Source of the DNA: Macrothele yani
Lineage: Eukaryota; Arthropoda; Arachnida; Araneae; Macrothelidae
Length of the DNA: 64,000 nt
NCBI GenBank assembly: GCA_039090855.1
Contig: CM077024.1
Location: forward strand, 63,015,594-63,079,593
Reading direction: 5' to 3'
Shown here: positions 10,540-21,279 of the stretch, piece by piece
How the letters are laid out: every line of letters begins with the position of its first letter
How positions within the stretch are numbered: position 1 is the stretch's first letter
Notes under the pieces: model-generated
Database searches by the model: none
The model's input: the letters and a program-made list of their open reading frames with translations, nothing else
Told to the model about the DNA's origin: nothing
Translations under genes and position numbers: made by a program

Positions 10540-11683
10540 ATTGGAGGTTTAACGACCACCGTGAGCAACTCAATGGGCTATAAGCAGTCGCCCGTCCCTA
10601 ATTTAGGGTCACTGGTTCCAGGGAAGGGAGAGAGCCAGTGCCGTAAGACAAACACAACACCCATGCCTGACCGGGATTCGAACCCGGACCCCTTACGGAC
10701 GAATGATCAGAGGCCAACGCCTTAGACCACTGCGCCACCGGGGCTGCAATGAGGACATGATTGAGGACAATGTCTGACACATTCTGGTAAAGACGATGAT
10801 TACCTTACAGAAGAATGTTATGAACTGTACCATAATTGTCCAGTTTCATGGAAAAACATACGATGAATCTGAAGTCTGATTTTCATGTAAAATAAGTGTA
10901 AAGTAGCAATAAAATACTATCATACAGCATATTACTTCTGATAAGTTCTAAATCTTATTCGTAGAGGGCAGCACATGCAAACAAAGCTACATTTTGATTT
11001 TGTACTGAAATTTCTTCACGATTCTGTGCAAGAATAAATATCTTAAGCCAGAAAATTACTATACAGTGAGCAGACAGAAATCATGGAATATCTGTATATT
11101 AATTATCTCTATGAGAAGGAACATTCCAAGTCCAATAACTTCACTTGAAGAAATAGTCAAATGTACAAATATACTGAACAAAAGTTGTAGCATTCAATAG
11201 AATCTACCAAACGCAACCAATTTAGAATCAACCACTTATTTAATTGCATGGAAGTGGATGCAGAAAAAGATGTGATTTATTGCTCATCTTATAAATATTT
11301 TAGTTAAATCCACATAAAACAGAAACGAAATGACATTGCGATAATCGAAATGACAGTTCTATGCTTTGTCATGTCTCGCATTAATGTTGCGTGGTTTCTA
11401 ACTTAATTCGAAGAACAATTCATCCACTTCAGAAAATAATTCCATACTTTAACGAATCCATTTTCTTGCAATTAAGTAAGTAGTTGATGCTAAATGTGGT
11501 TGCATTTGGAGATTCACTTGAGTTCTACAACTTTTGTTTAGCACATTTTTCGTATTTCAATTTTTTGGTGAAATTTCAAAAATTGAGGACATTTGACGTC
11601 CTTAATCAGTTTTTGCGGAATTGATGACAAAGCATTGAAATTGAGGACTGTCCCCTAAAAATGAGAACGCCTGGGTCACCTTA
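10407..11683. mobile_element. non-autonomous hAT-like element carrying a SINE
   Basis: The ends TAAGGTGACC and GGTCACCTTA are inverted copies. Internally the words attgaggacaaaa and gtcctcaattt recur in inverted orientation near both ends. The flanks ggtacgaa (10,399-10,406) and ggtactta (11,684-11,691) match at 6 of 8 positions, compatible with an aged hAT TSD. The interior is AT-rich without a transposase. Removing it rejoins the gag-like ORF, showing it inserted after that ORF. Confidence 0.75.
10509..10747 (-). repeat. tRNA-derived SINE with TSD, young copy
   Basis: On the minus strand it reads tRNA-like head (A-box-like tggcgcagtggtctaa, B box ggttcgaatcc), then a family-specific body containing ccctaaattaggg and acggtggtcgttaaac, then poly-A (seen here as a ~30-nt poly-T). 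The direct repeat AATGAGGACAT flanks it (10,498-10,508 and 10,748-10,758). It is nested inside the hAT-like element, so it is the youngest layer of this nest. Confidence 0.92.
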
Positions 11684-11759
11684 GGTACTTAGCATGAGAG
11701 CAGGATCAGCGGAAGTCGCATCAGCACGGAATGATGCCATAGTCAGAGCCACAAGAAAA

Positions 11760-12490
11760 GAAAAAGATTCTGTTAACTCCTAAATGAAATGGAATTGCTG
11801 AAATATACATTGCAAAACTAATTCAATCGTAAACAAATTTTAGCAGCACTTAAGGGTGAAAGAATCTCAAAAATCCACTCGTGATTGAATGTAGTATATC
11901 AAATCCTACTCAACACGGGGCGTGGAACTAAATAATGATATTTATCTGGTCACTGATTGTCTACTGCGCGCAACAGTATTCATACAACCTCTTTGAGTAG
12001 ACGCCTTTTTAAAGTCTAATCATTATTTTGACTCGTGAACTGCCATTTTGATCCATGAACCAGTACCGATAAATCGTTGTTTCTTTTTAAAACCAATGTG
12101 GGTGAGACACTTATTTATGAATATCTCTACCGGAGAATCGCTTTGTGCTCTATGTCTGTACGTGGATAAGGGTATGGAGATGATGGACCGTCGAAATCGC
12201 TACTAGTGCCTCCTGCAAGATTACAAAAGGAAGGTAGACCTACCGATGACTCATTGGCTCCAAGTCCAACAACTTACGCTTAACCGTAGTTAGCTTGATT
12301 AATTTATAACAGCCTGCTTGATCAGGTGGCAAATTTTTCACTGAAGCAGATAAAATTTTGCATCGTGATTTCAGAGCAAACGCCAAACATATATATAGAT
12401 GGATAAAGGAAATTAGTTTTTTAAAGACAATAACGTTTTTGGCAGATAATGTAAAGCTCAAGTAAACGAATCTTCTTCATAAGTACCAAA
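11760..12490. other. no gene recognised
   Basis: AT-rich sequence, short ORFs only, no TIR or SINE words seen. Confidence 0.5.
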
Positions 12491-12553
12491 ATACACTCAC
12501 GGGCAATGAAATTTGCGCACCAAGAAGAAAGCATCGGATTGAACTGAAATTTT

Positions 12554-13533
12554 ATGGACGTAATGATACAGATGAATGATACACATGATGGCAAAAACAG
12601 AGCTGTAGGACAAGCTCTGTTTTTCCATCATGTGAATGATTGTCAGAGCTTGTTCTACAGAGCTGTAGGACAAGCTCTGACAATCGTTTCAACTGGTCCC
12701 ACACATGCTCAACAAGGGACATGTCCGGGGAGCGGGAAGGCCATAGAAATGTCTGTACACGACGTGGGCAGTCCTGGGCAACCCGAGCAGTGTGTGGGCG
12801 GGTATTATCCTGCTGGTATAGCGCACCTGGAATTCCGGCCAGGAATGGGAACACATGGGGCAGTAGGATCTCATCCACATACCGCTGGCCCTTCAATGAT
12901 CCACGTATCACTACTAGAGCTGATCGGCTATCGTGGGCAATGGCTCCCCAGACCATAAAGCCTGCAGTGGGGGAGGTGTGGCGCTCGATTGCGAGGTTGG
13001 AATTGTACCGTTGACCAAGGGACTTCCACACCCGGACACGATGATCATCTGTCCCAAAACGAAGCGGCGCTCATCGCTAAACACTACACGTTGCCAGTCT
13101 GTGGCGTTCCACGTCGCTCTGGCCTGACGCCACTGCACACGGAGCCGGCAATGTTCCGGTGTTAATGGCAGCACACGTAAGGGGCGCTGGAATCGCAGAT
13201 TAGCTTCCACGAGGCGTCGGGAAATGGTTCGTGGGCACACAAGAGTCGCTACATCTGCCTTATAGTGGACCGGGTCCCCGTGGGATCCGTTCGTAACTGG
13301 TGCACGATCCTTTCTACCGGTGGTCCTCCTGGTCCGTCCGGAGCCGCCCCGTCGTTTGGCAGTGCCGTCACGTGTCCACTCTGCTCTCAAGACCGTTGGA
13401 CGGTATGGTCAGAACGATCCACGTTTTGGGATATACGGCGCGCCGACCACCCTGCGGTTTTCAGCCCGATGATCCGGCCTCTCTCAAATTCCATAAGCTG
13501 CGTAACTCGACGTCTCTGGCGTCTACCCGGCAT
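12554..13533 (-). pseudogene. Tc1-like transposase, frameshifted
   Basis: The start MPGRRQRRRVTQLMEFERG (13,533) is followed by RIIGLKTAGWSARRI, the HTH_Tnp_Tc3-type DNA-binding domain. LRVLPLTPEHCRLR then VVFSDERRF (first Asp), GFMVWGAIAHDSRS, YQQDNTRPHTARVA (second Asp) and DMSLVEHVWDQLKR (catalytic Glu) are the standard Tc1 blocks. It belongs to a very common arthropod Tc1 group (often labelled Tcb1-like). The ORF is split by several frameshifts (near 13,390 and 13,030). The normal C-terminus after VWDQLKR is replaced by two small hairpins at 12,583-12,685. It is inactive. Confidence 0.9.
12583..12685. repeat. two adjacent hairpins built from one repeated word
   Basis: First hairpin 12,583-12,632: acatgatgg...aaaacagagct is repeated inverted. 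Second, 12,638-12,685: gattgtcagagcttgtyct forms an almost perfect 48-bp palindrome. Both share agctgtaggacaagctctg. They replace the C-terminal codons of the Tc1 transposase. Confidence 0.85.
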
Positions 13534-13779
13534 TCTTGTCACTCTATACTCTTGCTTGCGTCGACCGGTGCTTTTCTCTTTCATGGTGCATCGACTACAA
13601 GACTGTTTATAAGCCTGCCGGTTCGTGCTTGCAGCACCGCCACAGGGTTTACGGTCATGCGCAATCGCATCAAACGTGGAACATTTGCATACCAGCACGC
13701 ACTCTAGCTATTTGCAAAGTTTCGCTGTTGTCGCATGTTTTCTTCTAGGTGCGCAAATTTCTTTGTCCGGGAGCGTACG

Positions 13780-14088
13780 TAATTATACGTTCTTTCCAAA
13801 AAATCCAGAAAAAAAAATACGAGAAAGTGGTCCACCGGGAAACGTCCCGGTATCCCGATGGGTCAATCCGCCCCTGGCCATAGTAATGGCACCCCGGAAG
13901 CTAGTGTCCCGCCGATCAGGCAAGGACGTAAAGAAACGTTAATATTGGAGAAAATAAACACTCACCGAACTCTGAGAGTAAACAGAACAGAAGCGCTGAC
14001 CTTTAAACTTCAGGTAAGTGCAAACTAAAAAATCTATCAGGGGAACAGGGCACAAAAATCAGAGCGCGGGCGAAGCTGACCGTCCGAG
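13780..14088. other. no gene recognised
   Basis: Unassigned sequence between the Tc1-like element and a SINE. No TIR or conserved protein was seen. Confidence 0.45.
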
Positions 14089-14091
14089 CAA

Positions 14092-14305
14092 GGGGTGGCG
14101 CAGTGGTCTAAGCGCTGGCTTTGAAATTTCGTCCTAGTGGGACCGGGTTCGAATTCCGGTGAGGTATGGATGTTGTGTTTGTCTTGCGGCTCTGACTGTT
14201 TCCCTTCCCTGGAGTCAGTGGCCCTAAATTAGGGACGGGGGCCCATTGAGTTGCTCACGGTGGTCGTTAAATCTCCAATAAAAAAAATAAAAAAATAAAT
14301 AAAAC
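14092..14305 (+). repeat. tRNA-derived SINE
   Basis: Plus-strand copy: head with tggcgcagtggtctaagcg (A-box-like) and gggttcgaattccgg (B box, about 14,145), body gccctaaattaggg, end acggtggtcgttaaat, then an A-rich tail. Same family as the 10.5-kb copy. Confidence 0.9.
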
Positions 14306-14604
14306 ATCGGTTCTGCAAAAGAATAAATAGTGTTTCTTTAACGTGTCAGAAAGAACTATTTTAAGGAAGGGACGTCGCCAAGGGAGTGCAAGGATAGTTT
14401 GAAGCACACCCTGGAATTTGTCTTGCCCACTCAACTCGAGACGTGCCATTTTTCAATTTTTTTTTTAACTTTAAATTATAACGTGAACTTTGCTAAATAA
14501 TACTAAGTCTCATGTTTTTCGTCGTGTAGCCCCATGTATTTTTCTGAAGGAAACGCGTTGTTTACGTTTTTGGAAAAAGGTTATCATAGTATCCCCAGGA
14601 CCAT

Positions 14605-14609
14605 GGGAA

Positions 14610-14648
<39 letters not shown>

Positions 14649-14650
14649 AC
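14605..14650. repeat. (CAA)n microsatellite
   Basis: About 13 consecutive caa triplets. The plus-strand ORF here gains a poly-Gln run purely from the microsatellite. Confidence 0.95.
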
Positions 14651-14827
14651 GCAATTGTTCTCCACTATTCCAAATCCTTAGTTTAGACCTTTTTTGACAT
14701 CAGTGTGGCCAGGAGGGAATGAAGACGGTGGAGAGGAATTCACTGAAGGAGGTTATTACTAATTGCTCTGCTGTTTGTTTGTGTTACTAAACAAGGAATT
14801 CAAACACGCAAAGTGAAGTCTTTACCA

Positions 14828-15046
14828 TGCCGTCCTGGTGACACAATGGTCTAAGCGCTGGCCTATGATTCTTCGTCCGATATAAGTCTGGGTTCGAATC
14901 CAGATGAATCATGGATGTGGTTTTTTCATACGCCACTGGCTCTCTCCTTCCCCGGAACCAGTGGCTCAAAATTAGTAACGGGCGATTGTTTACACCCCTC
15001 GTGAAATTGTTCACGGTGGTCGTTAAACCCGAAAAAAAAAAGCTAT
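14828..15046 (+). repeat. tRNA-derived SINE, diverged copy
   Basis: Head tggtgacacaatggtctaag, B box gggttcgaatccag, body ccggaaccagtggc, terminus acggtggtcgttaaac followed by poly-A. The body has a few more substitutions than the 10.5- and 39.6-kb copies. Confidence 0.88.
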
Positions 15047-15403
15047 AGCAAAGCGGTTAAGCCTTTCCAGCGGCAGTGAGGAAGCAGGACGAGGCCTTTG
15101 GAGAGGAGTGCAATGTAAGATTGCTGGTTTGAAGGAAGCGAGTTACGGAGGGGTCAAGTATTGTGTCGGCGTATCACAACGTTAAAATTTTATTTAGATA
15201 AACAAAAAGGATATTTTCCTTTAAAGTTGTTGCTCAAATACAGTACGATTTTAATACCTAAAAAATGTAAAATTTGGAAAAGCGATCAAGACATTCACAG
15301 GAAGTATAAAGCTGAAGGCACATTCTACCAATACTTGTATCATAACACCAGTGGCGTAATTAGCCAGATCCGTGTGTGTGTTGAGAGACGGGTCCATAAG
15401 CTT

Positions 15404-15900
15404 TGTAACGTACCAGGAGATGTGACGTACCTGCCCGAAGGACGCACACGACATAAAGGCAGATAGGAATCAGAATAAAACGTCCGCGTAGCTCAATTGG
15501 TAGAGCAACTTATTCCGGAATGAGGGGACCCGGGTTCGAATCCTGGCGTGGATAGAAATGACGGAGAAAATATACTTCGTTATAATGGCGCCCGAACTAT
15601 CCGGATGACCCGACCGTTCAAAATCTTGCAATGGTGTGATGTTATTTCCACACCGCGAGATAGGAAAAATCAGAGCACTTCGAAAAAAAAAACAAAAAAA
15701 AAAAACAAGGGGGAGATGATGTAACGTACCAGGAGATGTGACGTACCTGCCCGAAGGACGCACACGACATAAAGGCAGATAGGAATCAGAATAAAACGTC
15801 CGCGTAGCTCAATTGGTAGAGCAACTTATTCTGGAATGAGGGGACCCGGGTTCGAATCCTGGCGTGGACAGAAATGACGGAGAAATTTACTTCGTTATAG
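15404..15900 (+). repeat. tandem duplication (period 317 bp) with tRNA-like heads
   Basis: A segment of about 185 bp starting gtaacgtaccaggagatg at 15,404 recurs at 15,721. Each copy contains a tRNA-like sequence (15,483-15,552 and 15,799-15,868): cgcgtagctcaattgg (A-box-like), a potential anticodon stem around ttattccggaa, and gggttcgaatcctgg (B box). The acceptor arms pair poorly and the anticodon loop is irregular, so I read these as the heads of a second SINE family or tRNA pseudogenes, not functional tRNAs. The first copy is followed by about 130 bp of unique sequence, including an A-rich run, before the second begins. Confidence 0.8.
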
Positions 15901-15909
15901 CTTACCTTG

Positions 15910-17400
15910 GAGAAGGAGCGGTTGTTCTCGTCTAAAAGACTGAATAGTGAAACTGTCGCGAGCGTTGGTTCTCTCTCTCTCTCACACACACACACACATG
16001 CCGCGCGCTCACGCACTGGCATATATGCCTCTCCCTGCCACTTCACATTTTGAAACTTTTCCATTAAAAAAGTGCAAAATTTTTAAATCACAAAGTGTGA
16101 AAAACAATTGGAAAATCAGCACGATGTTCCTGGCGTTCAATTGCCTGCTTTGCGAGGAAACGCGGACCGTGCTTCTTGAGTATCAAGTCTGTATAGAATC
16201 TTTCAAAATAAATTTGAGCCTTTCTCTTCGGGAGGCTTAATTTAATAGAATAATTTCCAGGTTGAAACATCGAATCATTCCTGAGCAATACGACCGGTGA
16301 TTCCACTTTAAAATATTCGTTATTCTTTTGCTGAGCATGATTCCCATGCCTTTTGAAAGGAACTTCCATTTGCTTCACTTCATCAAGTCATTCCTGCACC
16401 ATTCATTGTCTCACTAGCGATTTTCTTTCTAAAGCTTGTGGGAATATTATATACATTAAACAAAGCAGGCCCATTGCTTTTCGTGCCCAAAGCTTTCCCT
16501 TCCGCTCTCAGTTTCCTCTTTTCCCAAAACTCTAGTCTTTTTTTTTCTGCCCTCTCTGAAATTAGAACAGAACATTCAATCCCCAAATCCACAGCAAATT
16601 TTAATTGCTATAAAAAACTTCTACGAAAATCTGCATTTCTTACTGTAATTTCACAAAATAGATACACTAATTATTTATTTAAGATCTTGGACATTAAAAA
16701 AGCAAAAGTATGTTTTAAGGGGGACGATCGCCCTAATCGCCCCCCGTTGGATCCGTTACTGGTGTGTGTCCAGGAGGAGGGGTGGGGTTCGTACGAATTC
16801 TTTTGTAGCCTTGTAGTAAAAAGATTAAAATTTCTTTCTTTCAGTATTTCGTAAATTAAGTTGCTATTAAACTTGCCTCAGCAAAAATACCCATTCTCCC
16901 ACCCTGATTTAAAAATCTAGCGACGCCTGTTTTAAGATAAATACGTCATGATTGAACTGTACTGGATTTTCTAAGTGTAGGGGGGAAAATTACTCCTTCC
17001 CCACTAACGGGATCAATAGCCTGACGCTACGTATCTAACCGTTGCGCACGCCAGGCAAAGGCTAGCGGAATTGTTGATCTTCCATCTTGTCTTCTTCGTA
17101 ACGGAGCAAAGCTATCCGCTTACGGTAAGATCACTTACCTGGGCATCTGTTTGAGGAACAGGTAATCCAGCTTGTAATCCTGCTTCAGTGGTGCACAACA
17201 GTAAACACACACCATTTCTTGTTGCTAACTATTTACTCGCAAACACGACCACCAACACATAATGATATCTGACATATTGTCAACATCATTCCTGTTCCAT
17301 CTTGCTACCTGTCTCCTCTCCACTCTCTCCGCCAGGCTGCTGCCATCTACCGAGAGATTCGAGAAACGTTCAGTCTGAAACTCTACAATAAGCTTCAGAT
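15910..17400. other. no gene recognised; short TC/AC simple repeat
   Basis: A small (TC)n(AC)n tract at about 15,970-15,998. Otherwise AT-rich with short ORFs that match nothing I recognise. Confidence 0.45.
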
Positions 17401-17403
17401 ATA

Positions 17404-17613
17404 TGATTGGAGGTTTAACGACCACCGTGAGCAACTCAATGGGCTATAAGCAGTCGCCCGTCCCTAATTTAGGGTCACTGGTTCCAGTGAAGGGAGAGAG
17501 CCAGTGCCGTAAGACAAACACAACATCCATGCCTCACCGTGATTCGAACCCGGACCCCGTTCGGACGAATGATCAGAGGCCATCGTTTAGACCACTGCGC
17601 CACCGGGGCGGCA
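17404..17613 (-). repeat. tRNA-derived SINE
   Basis: Minus-strand copy of the 10.5-kb family: gaggtttaacgaccaccg at the tail side, aatttagggtcactgg in the body, gattcgaacccgg and accactgcgccaccgg in the head. The poly-T at the left edge is lost. Confidence 0.9.
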
Positions 17614-17741
17614 AGATTCAGATATTATGAGAAAATTATGAATTTCTTTTGCCTTTTCTATCATTCTTTTTTTCGCTCAAAACATTTTGGTGCGAGACTG
17701 CACGTGAACAGATCTCTCACGACATTACCATCATCTACGAC

Positions 17742-18835
17742 ACTAGCGTCTCGCGACAGCGATATCCACATGTATCGAGTTATCTCATTGGCAGCAGTAA
17801 AACCGGCACCCACCAATTGGCGACCGGCACTGAAACGGCACTTGTTGTTTACAGCGGAACGCTAGAACAGCTCCGCGAGCAATCTACTGTTTTCGATTTG
17901 GCAACGCTCAGTAAATATTAAGTTGTCCGTCCATATTACCCTTCGATAGTATTAATATTCCATTAAGTTGTCGTTGAATTGGTCTGTTGTATTTTATAAT
18001 GCCTCAATGGAATTTTTATAGTCTCGTTAACGATGTCGTACGAGATAGAAAAACATGCATATCATGGGGTGAATGGTTCGCTACCCACCCTTGAAATAAT
18101 AAGGAATCACGAATGGCAATAAATATCGATGCTTTTCTTCTTTGTCTTTTGCTATATATTTCTCTGTACGAATTAAAATACTTACTGTAAATACGAAAGT
18201 ATAATTTTTTTATCAGTCTCCCAACGTATATAGCGGTAAGATCGTTCATTTTTTTTAGTTCTTTTTCAACATCTCAGTTATAGTTTTCATTTAGTACACG
18301 AAATATATATTTTTTTTTTGATGAAACCAACGTTAGTCATCATGATGAATAAAAAAATAAGAACAGAATGCAAAGATAACCACCCATAATGTTTGCATTC
18401 GAATATAAACAACATCAGATGCATTGCCAGATCGAAAACAGTAGATTGCTCGCGGAGCTGTTCTAGCGTTCCGCTGTCTTAGCTGTGAGGAATGCGCCCG
18501 TTTGTGGAAGAATAGCCATTTTTATATTTGGATGTATACTGCAAACAGGTTAAATTGTTCCGATTTGTGCCGACAGCCGCCAATGAAGAAACTGATGTTA
18601 ACTAAAATGTAAACAACCTGTGTCACGACTTCGACGACGTATACGAACTACAAGTGCTGTTTCAGTGCCGGTCCCCAATTGGTGGGTGCCGGTTTTATTG
18701 CTGCCAATGAGATAACTCGATACATGTGGATATCGCTGTCGCGAGACGCTAGTGCCAATTGCTGGGTGCCGGCTTTATTGCTGCCAATGAGATAACTCGA
18801 TACATGTGGATATCGCTGTCGCGAGACGCTAGTTC
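17742..18835. repeat. long inverted-repeat element with internal 79-bp duplication
   Basis: The left arm 17,742-17,903 starts actagcgtctcgcgacag and contains cggcacccaccaattgg and gaacgctagaacagctc. The same words appear inverted at 18,425-18,476 and 18,651-18,753. A 79-bp block containing gataactcgatacatgtgg is tandemly repeated (18,675-18,753 and 18,754-18,833). Relative to the left arm the right arm has about 170 extra bases between gttccgctgt and acaagtgc. The centre is AT-rich with no ORF. It could be a fold-back or MULE-like non-autonomous element. No TSD was established. Confidence 0.7.
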
Positions 18836-18839
18836 ATCT

Positions 18840-19450
18840 ATGGCTCTCATATGCTTGAGGTAGTAGGCACCACTGGTCTGTGAGACTCAAGTAAGTTATT
18901 GATCATCCTTCAATAAATTTCCTGTCTGTCTTTCTAGGCATAACGCCAATTTAGAAAACAGAGCTTAAAGATTACTCCTGACAGATAGAACGGCCGCATT
19001 TTCAGACGAACAGGGAGTTCACCTTTTTGCAAGCCTAGGACCTTTATCGCTTAAACAAAGTATGAAAAAATAAAAGCTTCCAGTATAGGGTTGCATCAGA
19101 AGTCAACTCAAAGCGCCATCGGAAGAACCAGAATCACAAAACTTTAGGCGACGAAGAAGGGAATGGTATTCGTACACCTGCGGAACCGAAAGCAGAAAAT
19201 CCTCGGGCTGGAACCTTTCCGAGAAATTACAACAGCAGACACGAGAAAAAAATCCTGAACGCATTTCTTAAGAGTGCAAGGTGTACGAATACTTACGAGA
19301 AATTATTGCCGCAAATTGTCCTTTAATAGAAATGTTTTCTGGGATAAATAAACTTTAAGCGTGTTTAATTTATTGATGTGTCGATTTAAAAACACCAAAG
19401 CAAATATATATATATACATATATACACATATGCTCTTTGAAAAAAAAATA
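18840..19450. other. no gene recognised
   Basis: Unassigned. An inverted pair attcgtacacct (about 19,168) and aggtgtacgaat (about 19,279) is noted without interpretation. Confidence 0.4.
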
Positions 19451-19560
19451 CCCAGAAAGAATTGGTATGTGAAATGTACGTGTATAGGAAAGGAAATTAT
19501 TGCACTTCCAGAGCAGTTGGGCTATTTATTCGGATAAAACAGCTACACGAATGGAACAAC

Positions 19561-20215
19561 TCAGTACATTGTAGCGCCGCCTCTGGCTCCGATACAAGCG
19601 GTTACCCAGCATGGCATAGACGCGTACAATTCACGGATGCTTTCCTGATGTATTATAGCATGCCAGATGGTGTCCAAACAGCGGACCAGTTAACCAACAT
19701 TCCGGGATGGGCGTAGGTGGGCCCCATTCATGTTCGATCGGTGAGAGGTCGGTCTGGACACGACAGGGTGTCGACATTACGGAGGCAGGCCTGGGAGAGC
19801 CTTGCCATGCATGGCCGAGCATTATCCTGTTGAAAAATTGCTGGGTTGACAACACAACGGGTCGTATAATGTCGTTGACGTACCACTGAGCCATGAGGGT
19901 GGTACGGAGGACTACCAAGGGTGTCTGGCTATCGTAGGAAATGGCTCCCCAGACAGTCACTCCCGGCGTGCGAGCTGTGTGCCGTTCCACTTTAAAGGCA
20001 GTATCCGAGATCTGGCCGGCAAGTCTCCAGACACGTATGCGCTGGTCTTCGCCTTCAAGTACAACCCGTGACTCATCACTGAAGACAACACGTGAACAGT
20101 TTTTGCCAGACCAACAATCGAGCACAATGGCATTACGGGAACAGCTTTCTGACGGACCAACCATCGAGCAATGGCATTCATCAGTCAGTTTGAATGTGCG
20201 GTTTGGCCAACACAC
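19561..20215 (-). pseudogene. Tc1-like transposase, 5'-truncated (family T1)
   Basis: The C-terminal two thirds of a Tc1 transposase. VVFSDESRVVLEGEDQRIRVW (first Asp), VTVWGAISYDSQTPLVVL and DLSPIEHEWG (catalytic Glu) are visible. The second-Asp block is disrupted (FFNRIMLGHAWQGS, where FQQDNARPH is expected). The C-terminal ARGGAT...Y motif is found in another frame just before the stop at 19,561. The DNA-binding domain is missing. A second, more decayed copy of the same family lies at 38.8-39.5 kb on the opposite strand, and they share the 3' flank word cctttcctatacatgtac (inverted here). Confidence 0.85.
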
Positions 20216-20299
20216 GCCATCTCTCTTTCACTCAACAACGTCCAATCTCCGTGAAAGACAAAACAGATTTCCCTAATGGTATGTCCATCTAGGTTTGTT

Positions 20300-21270
20300 T
20301 GTTGTGCCTCTTGCCAACAAACAATACTGGATCAAAAATTCTAAATCATTCACTATGTGAGATCTACACTTACAGATCAGTAAGAATTATTGAAAGAGAT
20401 GTGTACAGTCATAAAGAACGAGAATGCCCTCTTCAAGGATTTTCAAGAAGCAAAGTACTTGCGGAATGTTGACAGATGTAGCCTTGTCTATTCTTTCTGA
20501 AATCAATGTTTAATGGTGTGCCCTGTATCAGCTGTTTGCAATATTTTCATGGAAATTTAACTGTGTAATTCAAAATAGGATCTAAGCTCTGCTGCTCATT
20601 AAGTGTTTTCGGTTATTGTTGATAACATCAAAGTTTGCATGTTTTCAGGCATGTCCTTTGATAACTAATGATTTCATTTTATTTTCATTCCAATAGGATA
20701 CATGTTTTCTTCCGCAAGAAAAATTCTGCAGTTCCTGTACATCCTATTATGAAACAAGACCTCTTAGATACGTCTTTAAAATGAACAAGGCCCTGGGATT
20801 AGGCATGACAGAACTGGTGGCAGTACTGAGAAATTATGTACATCAACCATTGTCTTTAAAATGCTCTTCAATAAAAGTCACATTACTAAAGGTTGTATTA
20901 TTAAATATAAGTAAAGAAGGAAGATAAATATTTTAAAAAACAGGAAAGGTTGTTTTTTTTAATTCCCATGCCATGTTATCTGCAAGTGCCAGTATTTCAA
21001 GAAAGACTAATGACAATACCTAAATGAATAAGGTTCACTATGCTTTCTGAGCACCATTGTTATTCAAAACGAGTTCTAAAACAGAGGTATATGAATATCA
21101 GGAAAATTATCATTTTTCATATTTTCGAGTGTGGAGTATAATCTCTGTAGAATGGTCAACACATACATCATATCCACTTCATCTTAAGAGTGCGTGAGTA
21201 GCTTGGAAAAATTATTCAAAATCTCGAAAAATAAAACCCATGCAATGAATTTTGCAGTCTTTAGTTGTAT
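20300..21270. other. no clear gene; possibly decayed hAT sequence
   Basis: AT-rich. The right part may continue the hAT relic that begins near 21,280, but no conserved block could be read. Confidence 0.35.
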
Positions 21271-21279
21271 TTTTCACCA

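Larger units (their letters stand above)
8740..11740 (-). pseudogene. gag-like ORF with CCHC zinc knuckle, interrupted by a hAT-like element
   Basis: A retrotransposon ORF1/gag-like protein, broken by frameshifts. The ATG at 11,738-11,740 gives MASFRADATSADPALML. After the 1.28-kb insertion at 10,407-11,683 the Ser/Ala-rich reading continues (SSLKGAASSPSP). Further on come PVPPELSDVTLAAA and GFRRHVKVIFPSSDAV, then a zinc knuckle CQRCKTHGHFQRAC (C-x2-C-x4-H-x4-C, about 9,503-9,544). The reading ends at a stop at 8,740-8,742. Knuckle plus preceding RNA-binding-like region is typical of ORF1 of jockey/I-type LINEs, and BEL or Gypsy gag is less likely. No reverse transcriptase follows downstream on this strand, so the element is truncated at its 3' side or recombined. 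The family is not identified. Confidence 0.6.
12494..13775 (-). mobile_element. Tc1-like element with TIRs
   Basis: The left end CACTCACGGGCAATGAAA and the right end (read inverted) CGCTCCCGGACAAAGAAA, both continuing TTTGCGCACC, are 1.28 kb apart and next to TA dinucleotides. The length and the enclosed Tc1-type transposase on the minus strand fit a full-length but decayed element. Confidence 0.88.

Noticed and set aside
15483..15868. Two tRNA gene candidates
   Set aside because: A and B boxes are good but acceptor arms mispair and the anticodon loop is irregular. Both are embedded in a repeated unit, so they were listed as tRNA-like heads.
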